A stretch of 64,000 nucleotides of DNA from Dokdonella sp. (GCA_023228465.1 JALOBC010000010.1:37424-101423); one strand, 5' to 3'; shown: positions 16,169 to 27,247, counted from the first letter of the stretch. Made by a program: numbers and translations. The notes: a model not told the origin generated them from the letters alone.

Positions 16169-16445
16169 GAAGATCGAGATCGAAGTGGCCTATGCCGAAC
16201 CGGGGCGGCAGGTCCTGCGCCGGATCGCGCTGGCACGGGGGGCGACCGTCGCCGATGCGATCGAGGCGTCGGGCATCGTCAGCGGGCTCGGCCTCGATGC
16301 TGGGGCGCTCACGGTCGGGATCTGGTCGCGGCCGGCGCGGCACGACACGCTGCTCGAGGCGGGCGACCGGGTGGAGCTTTACCGTCCGCTCAAGGTGGAT
16401 CCGAAGGAAGCCCGGCGCCGGCGCGCCGAACGGGCAGGGCGCTGA
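16161..16445 (+). CDS. rnfH: RnfH-family (RatB) ubiquitin-fold protein
   Basis: A 94-residue beta-grasp protein of the RnfH family. IEVAYAEPGRQVLRRIALARG, a central IASGI-like helix segment and the end motif DRVELYRPLKVDPKEARRRRAE are characteristic. Its ATG lies inside the end of ratA (ATGGCTGA), so translation is coupled. Function in the family is poorly known; the name comes from association with Rnf genes. It converges on bamE. Confidence 0.92.
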   Translation: MAEKIEIEVAYAEPGRQVLRRIALARGATVADAIEASGIVSGLGLDAGALTVGIWSRPARHDTLLEAGDRVELYRPLKVDPKEARRRRAERAGR

Positions 16446-16470
16446 TCCGCCCGCTGGCCGGCGCAGCGCC

Positions 16471-16875
16471 TCAGCCCTGGCCGCTGCGCTTCTTCTCGTC
16501 CGGGCGCTTCTCGTCGGGATAGGCGCGCTTGTACTTGCGCGCCTCCAGCATCAGCTGCTTGGGATCTTCGGCGAAGTAGTCCCCTTCGATGCGCGCCAGG
16601 AAGCCGTCCTCGAAATGCAGCGTCAGGTCGCGCGTATCCATCTTGTTGCGGCCCTCGCGCAGCGTGGAAACATAGTCCCAGCGATCCTGGTCGAACGGGC
16701 TGATGATCGAGGGCGAGCCCATCACCAGCAGCACCTGGCGCTTGCTCATGCCGGGCTTCAGGGATTCGACCTGGGCCTTGTCGAGCAGGTTGCCCTGTTG
16801 CGTATCGACGCGGTAGATGAGGCCACAGCCGCCAAGCGAAAGGGCGGCAAGCAGGAGGATCCAGCAGAAGCGCAT
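16471..16875 (-). CDS. bamE: Outer-membrane protein assembly factor BamE
   Basis: A 134-residue lipoprotein of the BAM complex, which folds beta-barrel proteins into the outer membrane. The signal ends in a lipobox LGGC (Cys17). The BamE fold follows: IYRVDTQQGNLL, then LKPGMSKRQVLLVMGSP, and FDQDRWDYVSTL. The Lys/Arg-rich tail is unstructured. It is divergent from fur with about 100 bases between, an order conserved in Lysobacterales and many other proteobacteria. Confidence 0.95.
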   Translation of the reverse strand: MRFCWILLLAALSLGGCGLIYRVDTQQGNLLDKAQVESLKPGMSKRQVLLVMGSPSIISPFDQDRWDYVSTLREGRNKMDTRDLTLHFEDGFLARIEGDYFAEDPKQLMLEARKYKRAYPDEKRPDEKKRSGQG

Positions 16876-16972
16876 GCGGGAGGTTCCGGAGCAGGGTGAC
16901 GAAGCGGCGATGATACACTACGACGTTGCACGACAAGGGCTGATCGCCGCCACCGCCAGAGGAGGTCCGGGC

Positions 16973-17383
16973 ATGAACAGTGAATCCTGCGAGCTGCGCA
17001 AGGCCGGTCTCAAGGTCACCCATCCTCGCATGCGCATCCTGGAGATCCTCGACAGCGAGGATGGCAGGCACTTCAGCGCCGAGGACATCTACAAGGAGTT
17101 GCTGGCGCGCAACGACGACATCGGCCTGGCCACGGTGTACCGCGTGCTGACCCAGTTCGAGGCGGCCGGCATCGTCCTCAAGCACAATTTCGAGGGCGGC
17201 CAGGCGGTTTACGAACTCGATCGCGGCAAGCACCACGACCACATGGTGGACGTGGAAACCGGCGACGTGATCGAGTTCCACAACGAGGTGATCGAACGCC
17301 TGCAGCACGAGATCGCGGCCGAGCACGGCTACGTGATCGAAGATCACAGTTTGGTGTTGTACGTGCGCAGGAAGCGGGAATAG
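16973..17383 (+). CDS. fur: Ferric uptake regulator Fur
   Basis: A 136-residue iron-responsive repressor. The start at 16973 follows GGAGG. The winged helix is LKVTHPRMRILEIL to ATVYRVLTQFEAAGIV. Metal-binding residues appear in GKHHDHMVDVETGDVIEF and further His/Glu positions. The Cys pair found in some Fur proteins near residues 92-95 is absent, as in several gammaproteobacterial relatives. I could not define a Fur box in the 97-base gap shared with bamE. Confidence 0.96.
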   Translation: MNSESCELRKAGLKVTHPRMRILEILDSEDGRHFSAEDIYKELLARNDDIGLATVYRVLTQFEAAGIVLKHNFEGGQAVYELDRGKHHDHMVDVETGDVIEFHNEVIERLQHEIAAEHGYVIEDHSLVLYVRRKRE

Positions 17384-17532
17384 GGAACAGCGGATCGGTT
17401 CCGCTCGCGGCCGTTCGCCGCCATGGCCGAGCGCCCGTAGCGCCGCTCGACCCCATGCCCCTGCCAGCCCGGCGCGGGCGTGGCGGCTTCGGCAGGCACG
17501 CTGGCGCCGTGTTCGGGTGATGAATGCCCGCT

Positions 17533-19278
17533 TCAGGCCGGCCGATCGCCCCGCGCCACCTTGACAGCGCGACCGCCCGCGGGCTGCCGGCGCTTGCCGA
17601 CCACCGGATCCCGGTCGCCGGCGGCAAGCATCTGCGCCGCATGCGCGAGCGTCTCGGGCGTGATCTCGATGCCGCCGAGCATGCGGGCGATTTCCTCGCG
17701 CCGGGCCGCGCCCTGGAGGGTGTCGATGCGGATGCGGGTGGTAGCGCCGTCGCTGCCCTTGCTCACGCGCAGGTGGTGGTGCGCCAGGCTGGCGACCTGC
17801 GGCAGGTGGGTGACACACAGCACCTGGCAGCGCCCGCCCAGCGTGCGCAGCTTCTGGCCGACGATCTCGGCCACCGCCCCGCCGATGCCTGAATCCACTT
17901 CGTCGAACACCATGCTGCCGGCGGTGTCGCTGCCGAGGGCTGCGACTTCGATGGCCAGGCTGATGCGCGAGAGCTCGCCGCCCGAAGCAACCTTGCGCAG
18001 CGGGCGCGGCGGCTGGCCGGGGTTGGCGCTGACCAGGAACTCGCAACGTTCCGTGCCTTGCGGGTCGGGATCGCCCGCGGCCTGTGCCTCCAGTTCGACG
18101 GCGAAACGGCCGCCGGCCGTGCCGAGCTCGTCCATGAGTGCGCTCACTGCGCTGCCGAGCCGGGCGGCGGTGTCGGCGCGCAGCCTGGCCAGGGCGCGCG
18201 CTGCGCCGGCGTAGTCGGTGGCCAGGCGCGCCTGTTCGGCCTGCAGGCGTTCGATCTCGCCCTCGGCGCCACGCAGGGCGTCCAGTTCCGTGCGCAACTG
18301 CCCGGCCTGCTCGTGCAGTTCCACCGGCCGCACGCGGTGCTTGCGGGCCAGATCATGCAGGCTGGCGAGCCGGGCTTCGGCTTCGGCCAGCCGCGCCGGG
18401 TCCAGATCCAGCGTGGAAGCGTGGCGCTCCAGCGTGTCGCGCGCCTCGCCCAACTGGATGGCCGCCGCTTCCAGCAGTTCGCCCACCGGGGCGAGGCGGT
18501 CATCCAGACTGGCCAGGTGCGTGATGGCGGACTGGGCGCGGCCGAGCTGGCGCAGCAGGGCCTGTTCGTCCTCGCCGTCCAGGCGGTCGACCAGGCTCGC
18601 GCAACCCTGCAGCAGTTCACCGGCGTGGGCCAGACGTCGATGCCGATCCTCCAGTTCGGCCAGCGCATCCGGTGCCAGCGCGTGGCGCTCGAGCTCGTCG
18701 AGCTGGTGGCTCAGCCATTCGATGCGCCCGGCATGGTCCGCGCCGCCGGCCAGCGCACTGATGCGCCGGCCCGCGGCCTGCCAGGCGTGGGCCAGATCGG
18801 CGACCGTGGCGAGGGCCTCGCCGTGGCCGCCGAAGGCATCGAGCAGGGCCAGCTGCGAGGGGCGTTCGAGCAGGGCCTGTTGCTCGTGCTGGCCGTGGAT
18901 CTCGATCAGGCCGCTGGCCAGGGCGCGCAACTGGCTGGCGCTGACCGGCCGGCCATTGATCCAGGCACGCGAACTGCCTTCGCTGCGGATCACGCGGCGC
19001 AACTGGCAGGCGCCGTCCTCGTCCAGTGCTTCCTCGCGCAGCCAGTCCTGCAGGTCGGGGCGCGCGCTGAGGTCGAAGTCGGCGGCCAGTTCGGCGCGTT
19101 CGCAGCCGTGGCGCACCAGGCTGGCGTCGGCGCGGCTGCCGGCCAGCAGCAGCAGGGCATCCACCAGCAAGGACTTGCCGGCACCGGTTTCACCGGTGAC
19201 CACCGTCATGCCATCGGCGAAGGTCACCTCGACCGCATCGACGATGGCGAAATCCTTGACATGAAGCATGCGCAGCAT
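17533..19278 (-). CDS. recN: DNA repair protein RecN
   Basis: A 581-residue SMC-like ATPase that acts in double-strand-break repair. Walker A is TGETGAGKS near residue 30. The long central part is coiled coil. The ABC signature region LRKVASGGELSRISLAIEV and the Walker B MVFDEVDSGIGG lie in the C-terminal third. The start at 19278 (MLRMLHVKDFAIVD) aligns residue for residue with the E. coli N-terminus. The slightly long C-terminus is Arg-rich. It is divergent from hrcA with 134 bases between. Confidence 0.95.
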   Translation of the reverse strand: MLRMLHVKDFAIVDAVEVTFADGMTVVTGETGAGKSLLVDALLLLAGSRADASLVRHGCERAELAADFDLSARPDLQDWLREEALDEDGACQLRRVIRSEGSSRAWINGRPVSASQLRALASGLIEIHGQHEQQALLERPSQLALLDAFGGHGEALATVADLAHAWQAAGRRISALAGGADHAGRIEWLSHQLDELERHALAPDALAELEDRHRRLAHAGELLQGCASLVDRLDGEDEQALLRQLGRAQSAITHLASLDDRLAPVGELLEAAAIQLGEARDTLERHASTLDLDPARLAEAEARLASLHDLARKHRVRPVELHEQAGQLRTELDALRGAEGEIERLQAEQARLATDYAGAARALARLRADTAARLGSAVSALMDELGTAGGRFAVELEAQAAGDPDPQGTERCEFLVSANPGQPPRPLRKVASGGELSRISLAIEVAALGSDTAGSMVFDEVDSGIGGAVAEIVGQKLRTLGGRCQVLCVTHLPQVASLAHHHLRVSKGSDGATTRIRIDTLQGAARREEIARMLGGIEITPETLAHAAQMLAAGDRDPVVGKRRQPAGGRAVKVARGDRPA

Positions 19279-19351
19279 GGGCAGATCCGCTGGAATGGCA
19301 GGCGCAGTTTCCGGGCGATGGCCGGTGCCTGCAAGGGGCGCCGCCGCCCCC

Positions 19352-19379
19352 GTGCAAATTCCGCCAGCCGCCCCCATGT
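19352..19379 (+). promoter_or_regulatory. Possible heat-shock sigma promoter of hrcA
   Basis: GTGCAAA (19352-19358), 13 bases, then CCCCATGT (19372-19379). The second box fits the sigma-32 -10 consensus CCCCATnT well; the first matches CTTGAAA at only four of seven positions. A TATGCT hexamer at 19401-19406, six bases before the hrcA ATG, is an alternative housekeeping -10. Confidence 0.35.
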
Positions 19380-19412
19380 TCCTGGCATCACCTGCTTGTG
19401 TATGCTGATTGC

Positions 19413-20468
19413 ATGTCCGCCACCACGACCCACCAGCTCGACAGCCGCTCGCGCAACCTGCTGCGGGCACTGATCGGCCAGTACATCATCGATGGACAGC
19501 CGGTCGGTTCGCGCACGCTGGCCAAGTCGTCCGGGCTCGATGTCAGTCCGGCGACCATCCGCAACATCATGGCCGATCTGGAAGAGGCCGGCCTGGTGGC
19601 CGCGCCGCACGTGTCGGCCGGGCGCGTGCCGACGGCGCAGGGTTATCGCGTGTTCGTGGACAGCCTGCTGCAGGTGCGCCCGCTGGGGCGTGCCGAGGTG
19701 GAGCAACTGCGCCGCGAGCTGCCCACCGGCGCCGCCACCACCGACCTGCTGGGCAGCGCAAGCTCGCTGCTCTCGGAGATGACGCGCTTCGTCGGCGTGG
19801 TCAGCGTGCCGCGCCGCGAGGAGTTCCCGTTCCGCCACATCGATTTCGTGGCGCTGGACGAAGCGCGCCTGCTGGTCATCCTGGTGTTCACCGATGGCCA
19901 GGTGCAGAACCGCGTCATCACCACCGAGCGCAGCTATGCGCCGGGCGAACTGGAGCAGGTCGCCAACTACCTCAACAGTCATTTCAACGGCATGCGCCTG
20001 GACGAGATCCGCACGCGCCTGCTGCGCGAAATGCGCGAGGAGGGCGCGCGCCTCAACAAGCTGCTCGCGGCGGCGGTGGAAGTGGCCGAGCAGGCCTTCG
20101 GCGACAGTGCCGATGGCGACATGCTGGTGGCCGGCCAGACCAACCTGATGGGGCGCGAGGACGCCACCGACCTGGACCGGCTGCGCGAACTGTTCGAGGC
20201 GTTCCAGCGCAAGCGCGACCTGCTGCAACTGCTGGAACGCTGCGCGCGGGCGGATGGCGTGCGCCTGTTCATCGGCGAGGAATCGGGCTTCGCGGCGCTG
20301 GATGGCTTCAGCCTGGTGACCGCGCCCTACGGCATGGACAATCGCGTGCTGGGGGTGCTTGGCGTGCTTGGGCCGACCCGCATGGCCTACGAACGGGTGA
20401 TCCCGGTGGTGCAGGCCACCGCACGCATCATCTCCGGTGCCTTGAAGCGTCACCAGACGACCCTATAA
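19413..20468 (+). CDS. hrcA: Heat-inducible transcription repressor HrcA
   Basis: A 351-residue repressor that in most bacteria binds CIRCE elements and is stabilised by GroEL. The N-terminal winged helix is visible (LIGQYIIDGQPVGSRTLAK and SPATIRNIMADLEEAGLV), followed by the GAF-like domain and the C-terminal GIFIGEESG-type segment (FIGEESGFAALDGFSLVTAPYG). The start at 19413 is chosen by family length; TATGCT six bases upstream would make it leaderless. No CIRCE sequence was found in this cluster, so its targets, such as groESL, must lie outside the window. Confidence 0.95.
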   Translation: MSATTTHQLDSRSRNLLRALIGQYIIDGQPVGSRTLAKSSGLDVSPATIRNIMADLEEAGLVAAPHVSAGRVPTAQGYRVFVDSLLQVRPLGRAEVEQLRRELPTGAATTDLLGSASSLLSEMTRFVGVVSVPRREEFPFRHIDFVALDEARLLVILVFTDGQVQNRVITTERSYAPGELEQVANYLNSHFNGMRLDEIRTRLLREMREEGARLNKLLAAAVEVAEQAFGDSADGDMLVAGQTNLMGREDATDLDRLRELFEAFQRKRDLLQLLERCARADGVRLFIGEESGFAALDGFSLVTAPYGMDNRVLGVLGVLGPTRMAYERVIPVVQATARIISGALKRHQTTL

Positions 20469-20587
20469 ACCGCCTATCGCGCACGTTGCGCGCCGCGTGT
20501 GTGGCGCGCAGCTTGGCCGCTGGCAGGTGGGCTGCCGGCTTGTCGAACCCGGTCGTGCGACCGCCCAGAGAGAGTTCCGGAGGAAAG

Positions 20588-21106
20588 ATGCAGAACACGG
20601 ATCCCAATGCCACGCCGATGCCGGTCGATGAGAATGCCGCCATCGACAACGACATCGAGGTGCTCACGCGCCAGCTTGCCGACTGCGAGGCGCGCCTCGC
20701 GGAGATGCGCGAAACCGTGCTGCGCGAGCGCGCCGACCTCGACAACCAGCGCAAGCGCATGCAACGCGATCTGGAGCAGGCGCGCCTCTATGCCAACGAA
20801 AAGCTGCTCTCGGCATTGCTGCCGGTGCTGGACAACCTCGAGCGCGGCCTGGCCGCCGCAGGCGACCTGGAAGCCCTGCGCGGGGGTGTGGAGCTGACCT
20901 TGCGCGAGCTGCTGCGCGTGGCCGATGTCAACGGCCTGCGCGCGGTGGGCGCCATCGGTGACGTCTTCGATCCGCAACACCACGAGGCCATGAGCGTGAC
21001 CGAGGGCACGGAGCATCCCTCCGGGCATATCGTGTCGGTCATGCAGAAGGGCTATGTCCTCAATGACCGGCTGTTGCGCCCGGCCCTGGTATCGGTATCC
21101 AAGTAG
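20588..21106 (+). CDS. grpE: Nucleotide exchange factor GrpE
   Basis: A 172-residue co-chaperone that releases ADP from DnaK. The N-terminal coiled coil (LTRQLADCEARLAEMRETVLRERADLDNQ in parts) leads to the beta-domain with FDPQHHEAM and the end HIVSVMQKGYVLNDRLLRPALVSV. The start at 20588 follows GGAGGAAAG. It sits between hrcA and dnaK in the standard heat-shock order. The 119 bases upstream contain no clear promoter, so it may be read with hrcA. Confidence 0.97.
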   Translation: MQNTDPNATPMPVDENAAIDNDIEVLTRQLADCEARLAEMRETVLRERADLDNQRKRMQRDLEQARLYANEKLLSALLPVLDNLERGLAAAGDLEALRGGVELTLRELLRVADVNGLRAVGAIGDVFDPQHHEAMSVTEGTEHPSGHIVSVMQKGYVLNDRLLRPALVSVSK

Positions 21107-21119
21107 CGCAGCGCGGGCG

Positions 21120-21147
21120 CTTGAAAGCGCCTCGCACAACCCCAGAT
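21120..21147 (+). promoter_or_regulatory. Heat-shock (sigma-32) promoter of dnaK
   Basis: CTTGAAA at 21120-21126 matches the sigma-32 -35 consensus exactly. After 13 bases, CCCCAGAT at 21140-21147 fits the -10 consensus CCCCATnT at most positions. It lies in the grpE-dnaK gap, 58 bases before the dnaK ATG. dnaK can therefore be induced independently of hrcA-grpE. Confidence 0.75.
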
Positions 21148-21205
21148 TTTGCGGCAGAACCCGGTCCCCCGGACCGTATCGAATCCAAAGCGGGAGAACT
21201 GAGCA

Positions 21206-23134
<1,929 letters not shown>

Positions 23135-23140
23135 GCCGAC

Positions 23141-23173
23141 GCATCCGGCCCGCCCGCGCGGCGGGCCGGATGC
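23141..23173 (+). repeat. Large perfect hairpin after dnaK
   Basis: GCATCCGGCCCGCC (23141-23154) and its exact inverse complement (23160-23173) enclose a five-base loop, seven bases past the dnaK stop. There is no T-run after it, so it may be a stability element or partial attenuator that sets dnaK above the downstream genes, rather than a full terminator. Confidence 0.6.
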
Positions 23174-23199
23174 CGAGCTGGCAGAGGCGGGGAGCGGGC

Positions 23200-23778
23200 A
23201 TGGACAAGGGGCGGCTCGAGGCGTTCAGCGATGGCGTGCTCGCGGTCATCATCACCATCATGGTGCTGGAGATGAAGCCGCCTCACGCGGTGACCATCGA
23301 GGCGCTGCGCGGCCTGTGGCCGGTCTTTCTCAGCTATGTGCTCAGCTTCGTGTACGTCGGCATCTACTGGAACAACCACCACCACCTCCTGAAGGCGGTC
23401 GAGCGCATCGACGGCCGGGTGATGTGGGCCAACCTGCTGGTGCTGTTCTTCATTTCGCTGTTTCCGTTCACCACGGCCTGGATGAGCGAGAACAGCTTCG
23501 CCCCGGTGCCGACCGCCCTGTACGGCCTGGTCCTGCTGCTCGCGGCACTGGCCTGGCCGGTCCTGCTGCGCACGCTGATCGCCTGCAACGGTCCGCAATG
23601 CCCGCTGGCCCGCGCCACCCGCCGGGACGCCAAGGGCTGGTCTTCCATCGTGCTGTACCTGCTGGCCATTCCGCTGGCCCTGTTCGTCAATGTCTGGACC
23701 GCCGGTCTGCTGTACGCGGCGGTCGCGGCCCTCTGGTTTGTGCCTGACCGGCGCTTGGAGAAGATCATCGCGCCATGA
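23200..23778 (+). CDS. TMEM175-like potassium channel (DUF1211) protein
   Basis: A 192-residue membrane protein with about six spans. The hallmark [17 protein letters not shown] in the first helix matches the FSDG filter-helix motif of the bacterial TMEM175/DUF1211 potassium-channel family, with the WxxNHHHLLK-type segment ([15 protein letters not shown]) in helix 3. Bacterial members are about 200 residues with one six-helix unit. The start at 23200 has a GGGAG site. Its stop overlaps the dnaJ ATG (ATGA), so the channel gene and dnaJ are translationally coupled, which is unusual. Confidence 0.85.
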   Translation: MDKGRLEAFSDGVLAVIITIMVLEMKPPHAVTIEALRGLWPVFLSYVLSFVYVGIYWNNHHHLLKAVERIDGRVMWANLLVLFFISLFPFTTAWMSENSFAPVPTALYGLVLLLAALAWPVLLRTLIACNGPQCPLARATRRDAKGWSSIVLYLLAIPLALFVNVWTAGLLYAAVAALWFVPDRRLEKIIAP

Positions 23779-24899
23779 GCAAACGTGATTACTACGAAGT
23801 CCTGGGCGTCGCACGTGGGGCTGGCGACGATGAACTGAAGAAATGCTTCCGCCGCCTGGCGATGAAGTACCACCCGGATCGCTGCCCGGACGATCCGAAT
23901 GCCCAGGAAAAGTTCAAGGAGGCCAAGGAGGCCTACGAGGTGCTGGCCGATCCGCGCAAGCGCGCGCTGTACGACCAGCACGGCCACGCCGCCTTCGAGA
24001 ACGGCATGGGCGGCGCGGGTGGCGGCTTCCAGGGCAACGTCGGCGACATCTTCGGCGACATCTTTTCCGACATCTTCGGCATGGGCGGCGGTCGCGGCGG
24101 CCCGCGGCGGGGCTCGGACCTGCGCTACCTGGTGGAACTGGATCTGGAGGAAGCCGTCTTCGGCATCGACAAGCAGATCGACGTGCCCACGCTCATCGAG
24201 TGCGGCAAGTGCTCGGGCAGCGGCTCGGCCGATGGCCAGACCGCCACCTGCACGACCTGTCGCGGGCATGGCCGCGTGCGCATGCAGAACGGCATCTTCT
24301 CGATCCAGCAGGCCTGCCCGCACTGCGGCGGTGCCGGCAAGGTGGTGACCAATCCCTGTCGCGCGTGCCGCGGCGAGGGCCGCGTGCATTCCGAGCGCAC
24401 CCTGTCGGTGAACATTCCAGCCGGCGTGGACAACGGCGACCGCATCCGCCTGGCCGGCCAGGGCGAGGCCGGTCCCGCCGGCACGGTGCCTGGCGACCTC
24501 TACGTCGAGGTGCGCGTGCGCGAGCACCCGATCTTCCAGCGCGACGGCGACGACCTGCATTGCGAGATCCCGCTGCGCTTCGCCCAGGCTGCGCTCGGCG
24601 CCGAAATCCGCGTGCCCACGCTGGAGGGCGAAGCGCTGATCAGCGTCCCCGCCGAAACGCAGAACGGCAAGCAGTTCCGCCTGCGTGGCAAGGGCGTGAA
24701 GTCGGTGCGCAGCGGTCGCACCGGCGACCTCATCTGCCACGTCGAAGTGGAAACGCCGATCCGCCTGACCGCGCAGCAGCGCGAGCTGCTGCAGAAGTTC
24801 GATGCCACCTTCGTCGGCGAGGAAGCGGCCGCCCATTCCCCGCGCAGCAGCCACTGGCTGGATGGGGTCAAGCGCTTCTGGGATCGCGTCACTTCCTGA
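23775..24899 (+). CDS. dnaJ: Co-chaperone DnaJ (Hsp40)
   Basis: A 374-residue class I DnaJ, which delivers clients to DnaK and stimulates its ATPase. The J-domain starts [12 protein letters not shown] and contains KYHPD (about residues 33-37). A Gly/Phe region (about 70-105) follows. Four zinc-binding CxxCxGxG-type repeats lie between about residues 137 and 210, and then come the C-terminal substrate domains. The start overlaps the channel gene by four bases. Full length for the family. Confidence 0.97.
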   Translation: MSKRDYYEVLGVARGAGDDELKKCFRRLAMKYHPDRCPDDPNAQEKFKEAKEAYEVLADPRKRALYDQHGHAAFENGMGGAGGGFQGNVGDIFGDIFSDIFGMGGGRGGPRRGSDLRYLVELDLEEAVFGIDKQIDVPTLIECGKCSGSGSADGQTATCTTCRGHGRVRMQNGIFSIQQACPHCGGAGKVVTNPCRACRGEGRVHSERTLSVNIPAGVDNGDRIRLAGQGEAGPAGTVPGDLYVEVRVREHPIFQRDGDDLHCEIPLRFAQAALGAEIRVPTLEGEALISVPAETQNGKQFRLRGKGVKSVRSGRTGDLICHVEVETPIRLTAQQRELLQKFDATFVGEEAAAHSPRSSHWLDGVKRFWDRVTS

Positions 24900-25040
24900 G
24901 CCGGCGTCGCGCCCGACCCCTGGCATGCGGCGGGCGCGGCTTGCCGGTCCAGGCGCCCCAGCGCGGCGCCGCCGGCGCCGGACGGCCGGGCGCTTGCCTG
25001 CCCTGATAACATCGGCGCTCTCCGGGCGTGGGAGCAGGGC

Positions 25041-25832
25041 ATGCAGGCGGCATCATCGCTGGTGGTTCACGGTGCCTCCGGGCGCATGGGACAGGCGCTC
25101 GTCAAACTCCTGCGCGAACGTGATGACCTGAGGCTCGCCGCAGCGCTGGTGAGCGAGGCTTCGCCACGACTTGGACAACCAGCCGACGCTGCGCGTGGCG
25201 TGCCCATGACGGCACACCTGGATGCCGCGACGACGGCGGATGTCCTGGTCGATTTCAGCTCGGCGGGCGCGTTTGACGGGGCGCTCGCGCTGGCCGTCGA
25301 GCGCCGGCTGGCCTTCGTCAGTGGCACCACCGGGCTGTCCGCTGCGCAGGAAGCGGCGCTGGAGGCCGCGGCGGCATCGATCCCGGTGCTCTGGAGCGCC
25401 AACTTCAGCATCGGCATCGCCGTGCTGGGGCGCCTGGTCACGCAGGCCGCGCAGGCGCTGGCCGACTGGGACTGCGAGATCTTCGAAATGCACCATGCCG
25501 CCAAGCGCGACGCGCCCTCGGGCACGGCGCTCGCCCTTGGCCGGCTTGCCGCCGCAGCACGCGGGCAGGCGCTGGACGCCGTGGCATGCCTGTCACGCCC
25601 GGGTCCGTCGGACAGTGCCCGCACGCTCGGCACGATCGGCTTTGCCAGCCTGCGTGCGGCCGACATCGTGGGCGAGCACACCGTGCTGCTGGCCACCCAG
25701 GGCGAGCGCATCGAGCTGACCCACCGTGCCGGCGACCGCGACATCTTTGCGCGCGGCGCGCTGTTTGCCGCGCGCGCCATCGCGCGGGCTGCGCCGGGTC
25801 GTTACCACCTCGATGCGCTGCTGCTTGGGTGA
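25041..25832 (+). CDS. dapB: 4-Hydroxy-tetrahydrodipicolinate reductase
   Basis: A 263-residue enzyme of the lysine/diaminopimelate pathway. The NAD(P)H-binding motif is HGASGRMG near the N-terminus. The catalytic stretch MHHAAKRDAPSGTA (about residues 152-165) contains the His pair and Lys of the active site. VSGTTGLSA and the end IARAAPGRYHLDALLLG are typical. GGGAGCAGGGC precedes the ATG. The position after dnaJ is conserved in Lysobacterales, where carAB often follows; here nth is next on the opposite strand. Confidence 0.95.
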   Translation: MQAASSLVVHGASGRMGQALVKLLRERDDLRLAAALVSEASPRLGQPADAARGVPMTAHLDAATTADVLVDFSSAGAFDGALALAVERRLAFVSGTTGLSAAQEAALEAAAASIPVLWSANFSIGIAVLGRLVTQAAQALADWDCEIFEMHHAAKRDAPSGTALALGRLAAAARGQALDAVACLSRPGPSDSARTLGTIGFASLRAADIVGEHTVLLATQGERIELTHRAGDRDIFARGALFAARAIARAAPGRYHLDALLLG

Positions 25833-25881
25833 TGGTGCTGTGCAGTGGCGCGTCGCGTGGCTGCGGACGCCACCAGGCGGG

Positions 25882-26520
25882 TCATTCGGGCGGTGTCTTG
25901 TAGCGATACGCGCACAGATCGTTGATCGGGCAGTGCGGACAGTCGGGCTTGCGCGCCTTGCACACGTAGCGCCCATGCAGGATCAGCCAGTGGTGGGCGT
26001 CCTGCATGAACTGGGCCGGCACGACTTTCAGCAGCTTGTCCTCGACCTGGCGGGGCGTCTTGCCGCGCGCCAGGCCGGTGCGGTTGGCGACGCGGAAGAT
26101 GTGCGTATCCACTGCGATGGTGGGTTCGCCAAAGGCCGTGTTGAGCACCACGTTGGCGGTCTTGCGGCCAACACCCGGCAGCGCTTCCAGGGCCGCCCGT
26201 GCAGGCGGCACCTGGCCGCCGTGTTGCTCTACCAGCAGGCGGCAGGTGGCGATGATGTGCTTCGCCTTGGCATTGAACAGCCCGATCGTGCTGATGAAGG
26301 ACTTGAGCCCCTCCTCGCCCAGATCAAGCATCGCCTGCGGCGTATTGGCCACGGCGAACAGCCGGCGGGTTGCCTTGTTGACGCCGGTGTCGGTGGCCTG
26401 TGCGGAGAGAATCACGGCCACCAGCAGTTCGAAGGGCGTGGAGAAGTGCAACTCGGTGGTCGGATGCGGATTGAGCGCCTGCAGGCGCCGGAACAGCTCG
26501 ATGACGTTCTCGCGCTTCAT
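25882..26520 (-). CDS. nth: Endonuclease III
   Basis: A 212-residue bifunctional DNA glycosylase/AP lyase that removes oxidised pyrimidines. The helix-hairpin-helix [13 protein letters not shown] holds the catalytic Lys, and the catalytic Asp is in [10 protein letters not shown]. The 4Fe-4S cluster ligands have the spacing C-x6-C-x2-C-x5-C ([17 protein letters not shown]). The start at 26520 is chosen because it overlaps the rsxB stop as ATGA and aligns with E. coli. The rsxB-nth pairing is conserved in proteobacteria. Confidence 0.97.
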   Translation of the reverse strand: MKRENVIELFRRLQALNPHPTTELHFSTPFELLVAVILSAQATDTGVNKATRRLFAVANTPQAMLDLGEEGLKSFISTIGLFNAKAKHIIATCRLLVEQHGGQVPPARAALEALPGVGRKTANVVLNTAFGEPTIAVDTHIFRVANRTGLARGKTPRQVEDKLLKVVPAQFMQDAHHWLILHGRYVCKARKPDCPHCPINDLCAYRYKTPPE

Positions 26521-27209
26521 TGGCCGCGGTGCCATCCCGCCGCCTTCCTGGCACGGCCACGGGCGATGGCTTCCAGCACGGCGCTGCGCGTGATCGGCGG
26601 TGCCGCCGGGGCGGGCGTGGCTTGCGTGCCAGCGGGTTCGGCCGCACCGTCTGCGGCATGCGCGTTTGCGGCGACCTGGGCGGTGTCTTCTTGCGCCGAT
26701 CCGGCGCCAGGCAGGTCCCGTCCAAGCCGCTGCTCGCGCGCCTCGAAGCGTTCACGTGCGTGGTCGGCGCGTTCGAGCACTGCTGCACGCGTCAGCGGTT
26801 GCGCGGCCGTCGGCACCAGGGCGATGCAATCGACCGGGCAGGGCGGCAGGCACAGGCCGCAGCCGGTGCACTCTTCGGCGAGCACGGCATGCATGCGTTT
26901 GGCGGCCCCGACGATGGCATCGACCGGACAGGCCTGGATGCACTTGGTGCAGCCGATGCAGGTGTCCTCGTCGATGAGTGCGACCGTGGGCGGCGCTTCC
27001 GCGCCGCAGGCCGGATCGATCGGCTTGGGGGCCTGGCCAAGCAGTGCGGCCAGCGCGGCCACCCCTGCGCTGCCGCCGGGCGCACAGCGGTTGAAATCGG
27101 CCGCGCCGCTGGCCACGGCCTGTGCATAGGCGCGGCAGCTTGGATAGCCGCAACGCGTGCATTGCGTTTGCGGCAGCAGCGCGTCGATGCGATCGGCGAG
27201 TGCGCGCAT
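26517..27209 (-). CDS. rsxB: RnfB/RsxB-type ferredoxin
   Basis: A 230-residue iron-sulfur protein like subunit B of the Rnf/Rsx electron-transport complex. An N-terminal 4Fe-4S site is seen in [15 protein letters not shown]. Two 4Fe-4S ferredoxin motifs follow ([15 protein letters not shown] and [15 protein letters not shown]). The N-terminal membrane helix of full RsxB is absent, and the other Rsx subunits are not nearby, so this is a stand-alone version as seen in Lysobacterales. The C-terminal 80 residues are Ala-rich, with an [19 protein letters not shown] helix. It may reduce partners of nth or SoxR; this is inference. Confidence 0.85.
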   Translation of the reverse strand: MRALADRIDALLPQTQCTRCGYPSCRAYAQAVASGAADFNRCAPGGSAGVAALAALLGQAPKPIDPACGAEAPPTVALIDEDTCIGCTKCIQACPVDAIVGAAKRMHAVLAEECTGCGLCLPPCPVDCIALVPTAAQPLTRAAVLERADHARERFEAREQRLGRDLPGAGSAQEDTAQVAANAHAADGAAEPAGTQATPAPAAPPITRSAVLEAIARGRARKAAGWHRGQ

Positions 27210-27247
27210 CGGGTTCGGATGGTGGGGGCGCCGTGCGGCTGTCACGT

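Noticed and set aside
19279-21205. CIRCE elements at hrcA, grpE or dnaK
   Set aside because: No TTAGCACTC-N9-GAGTGCTAA-like inverted repeat in any of the three gaps.
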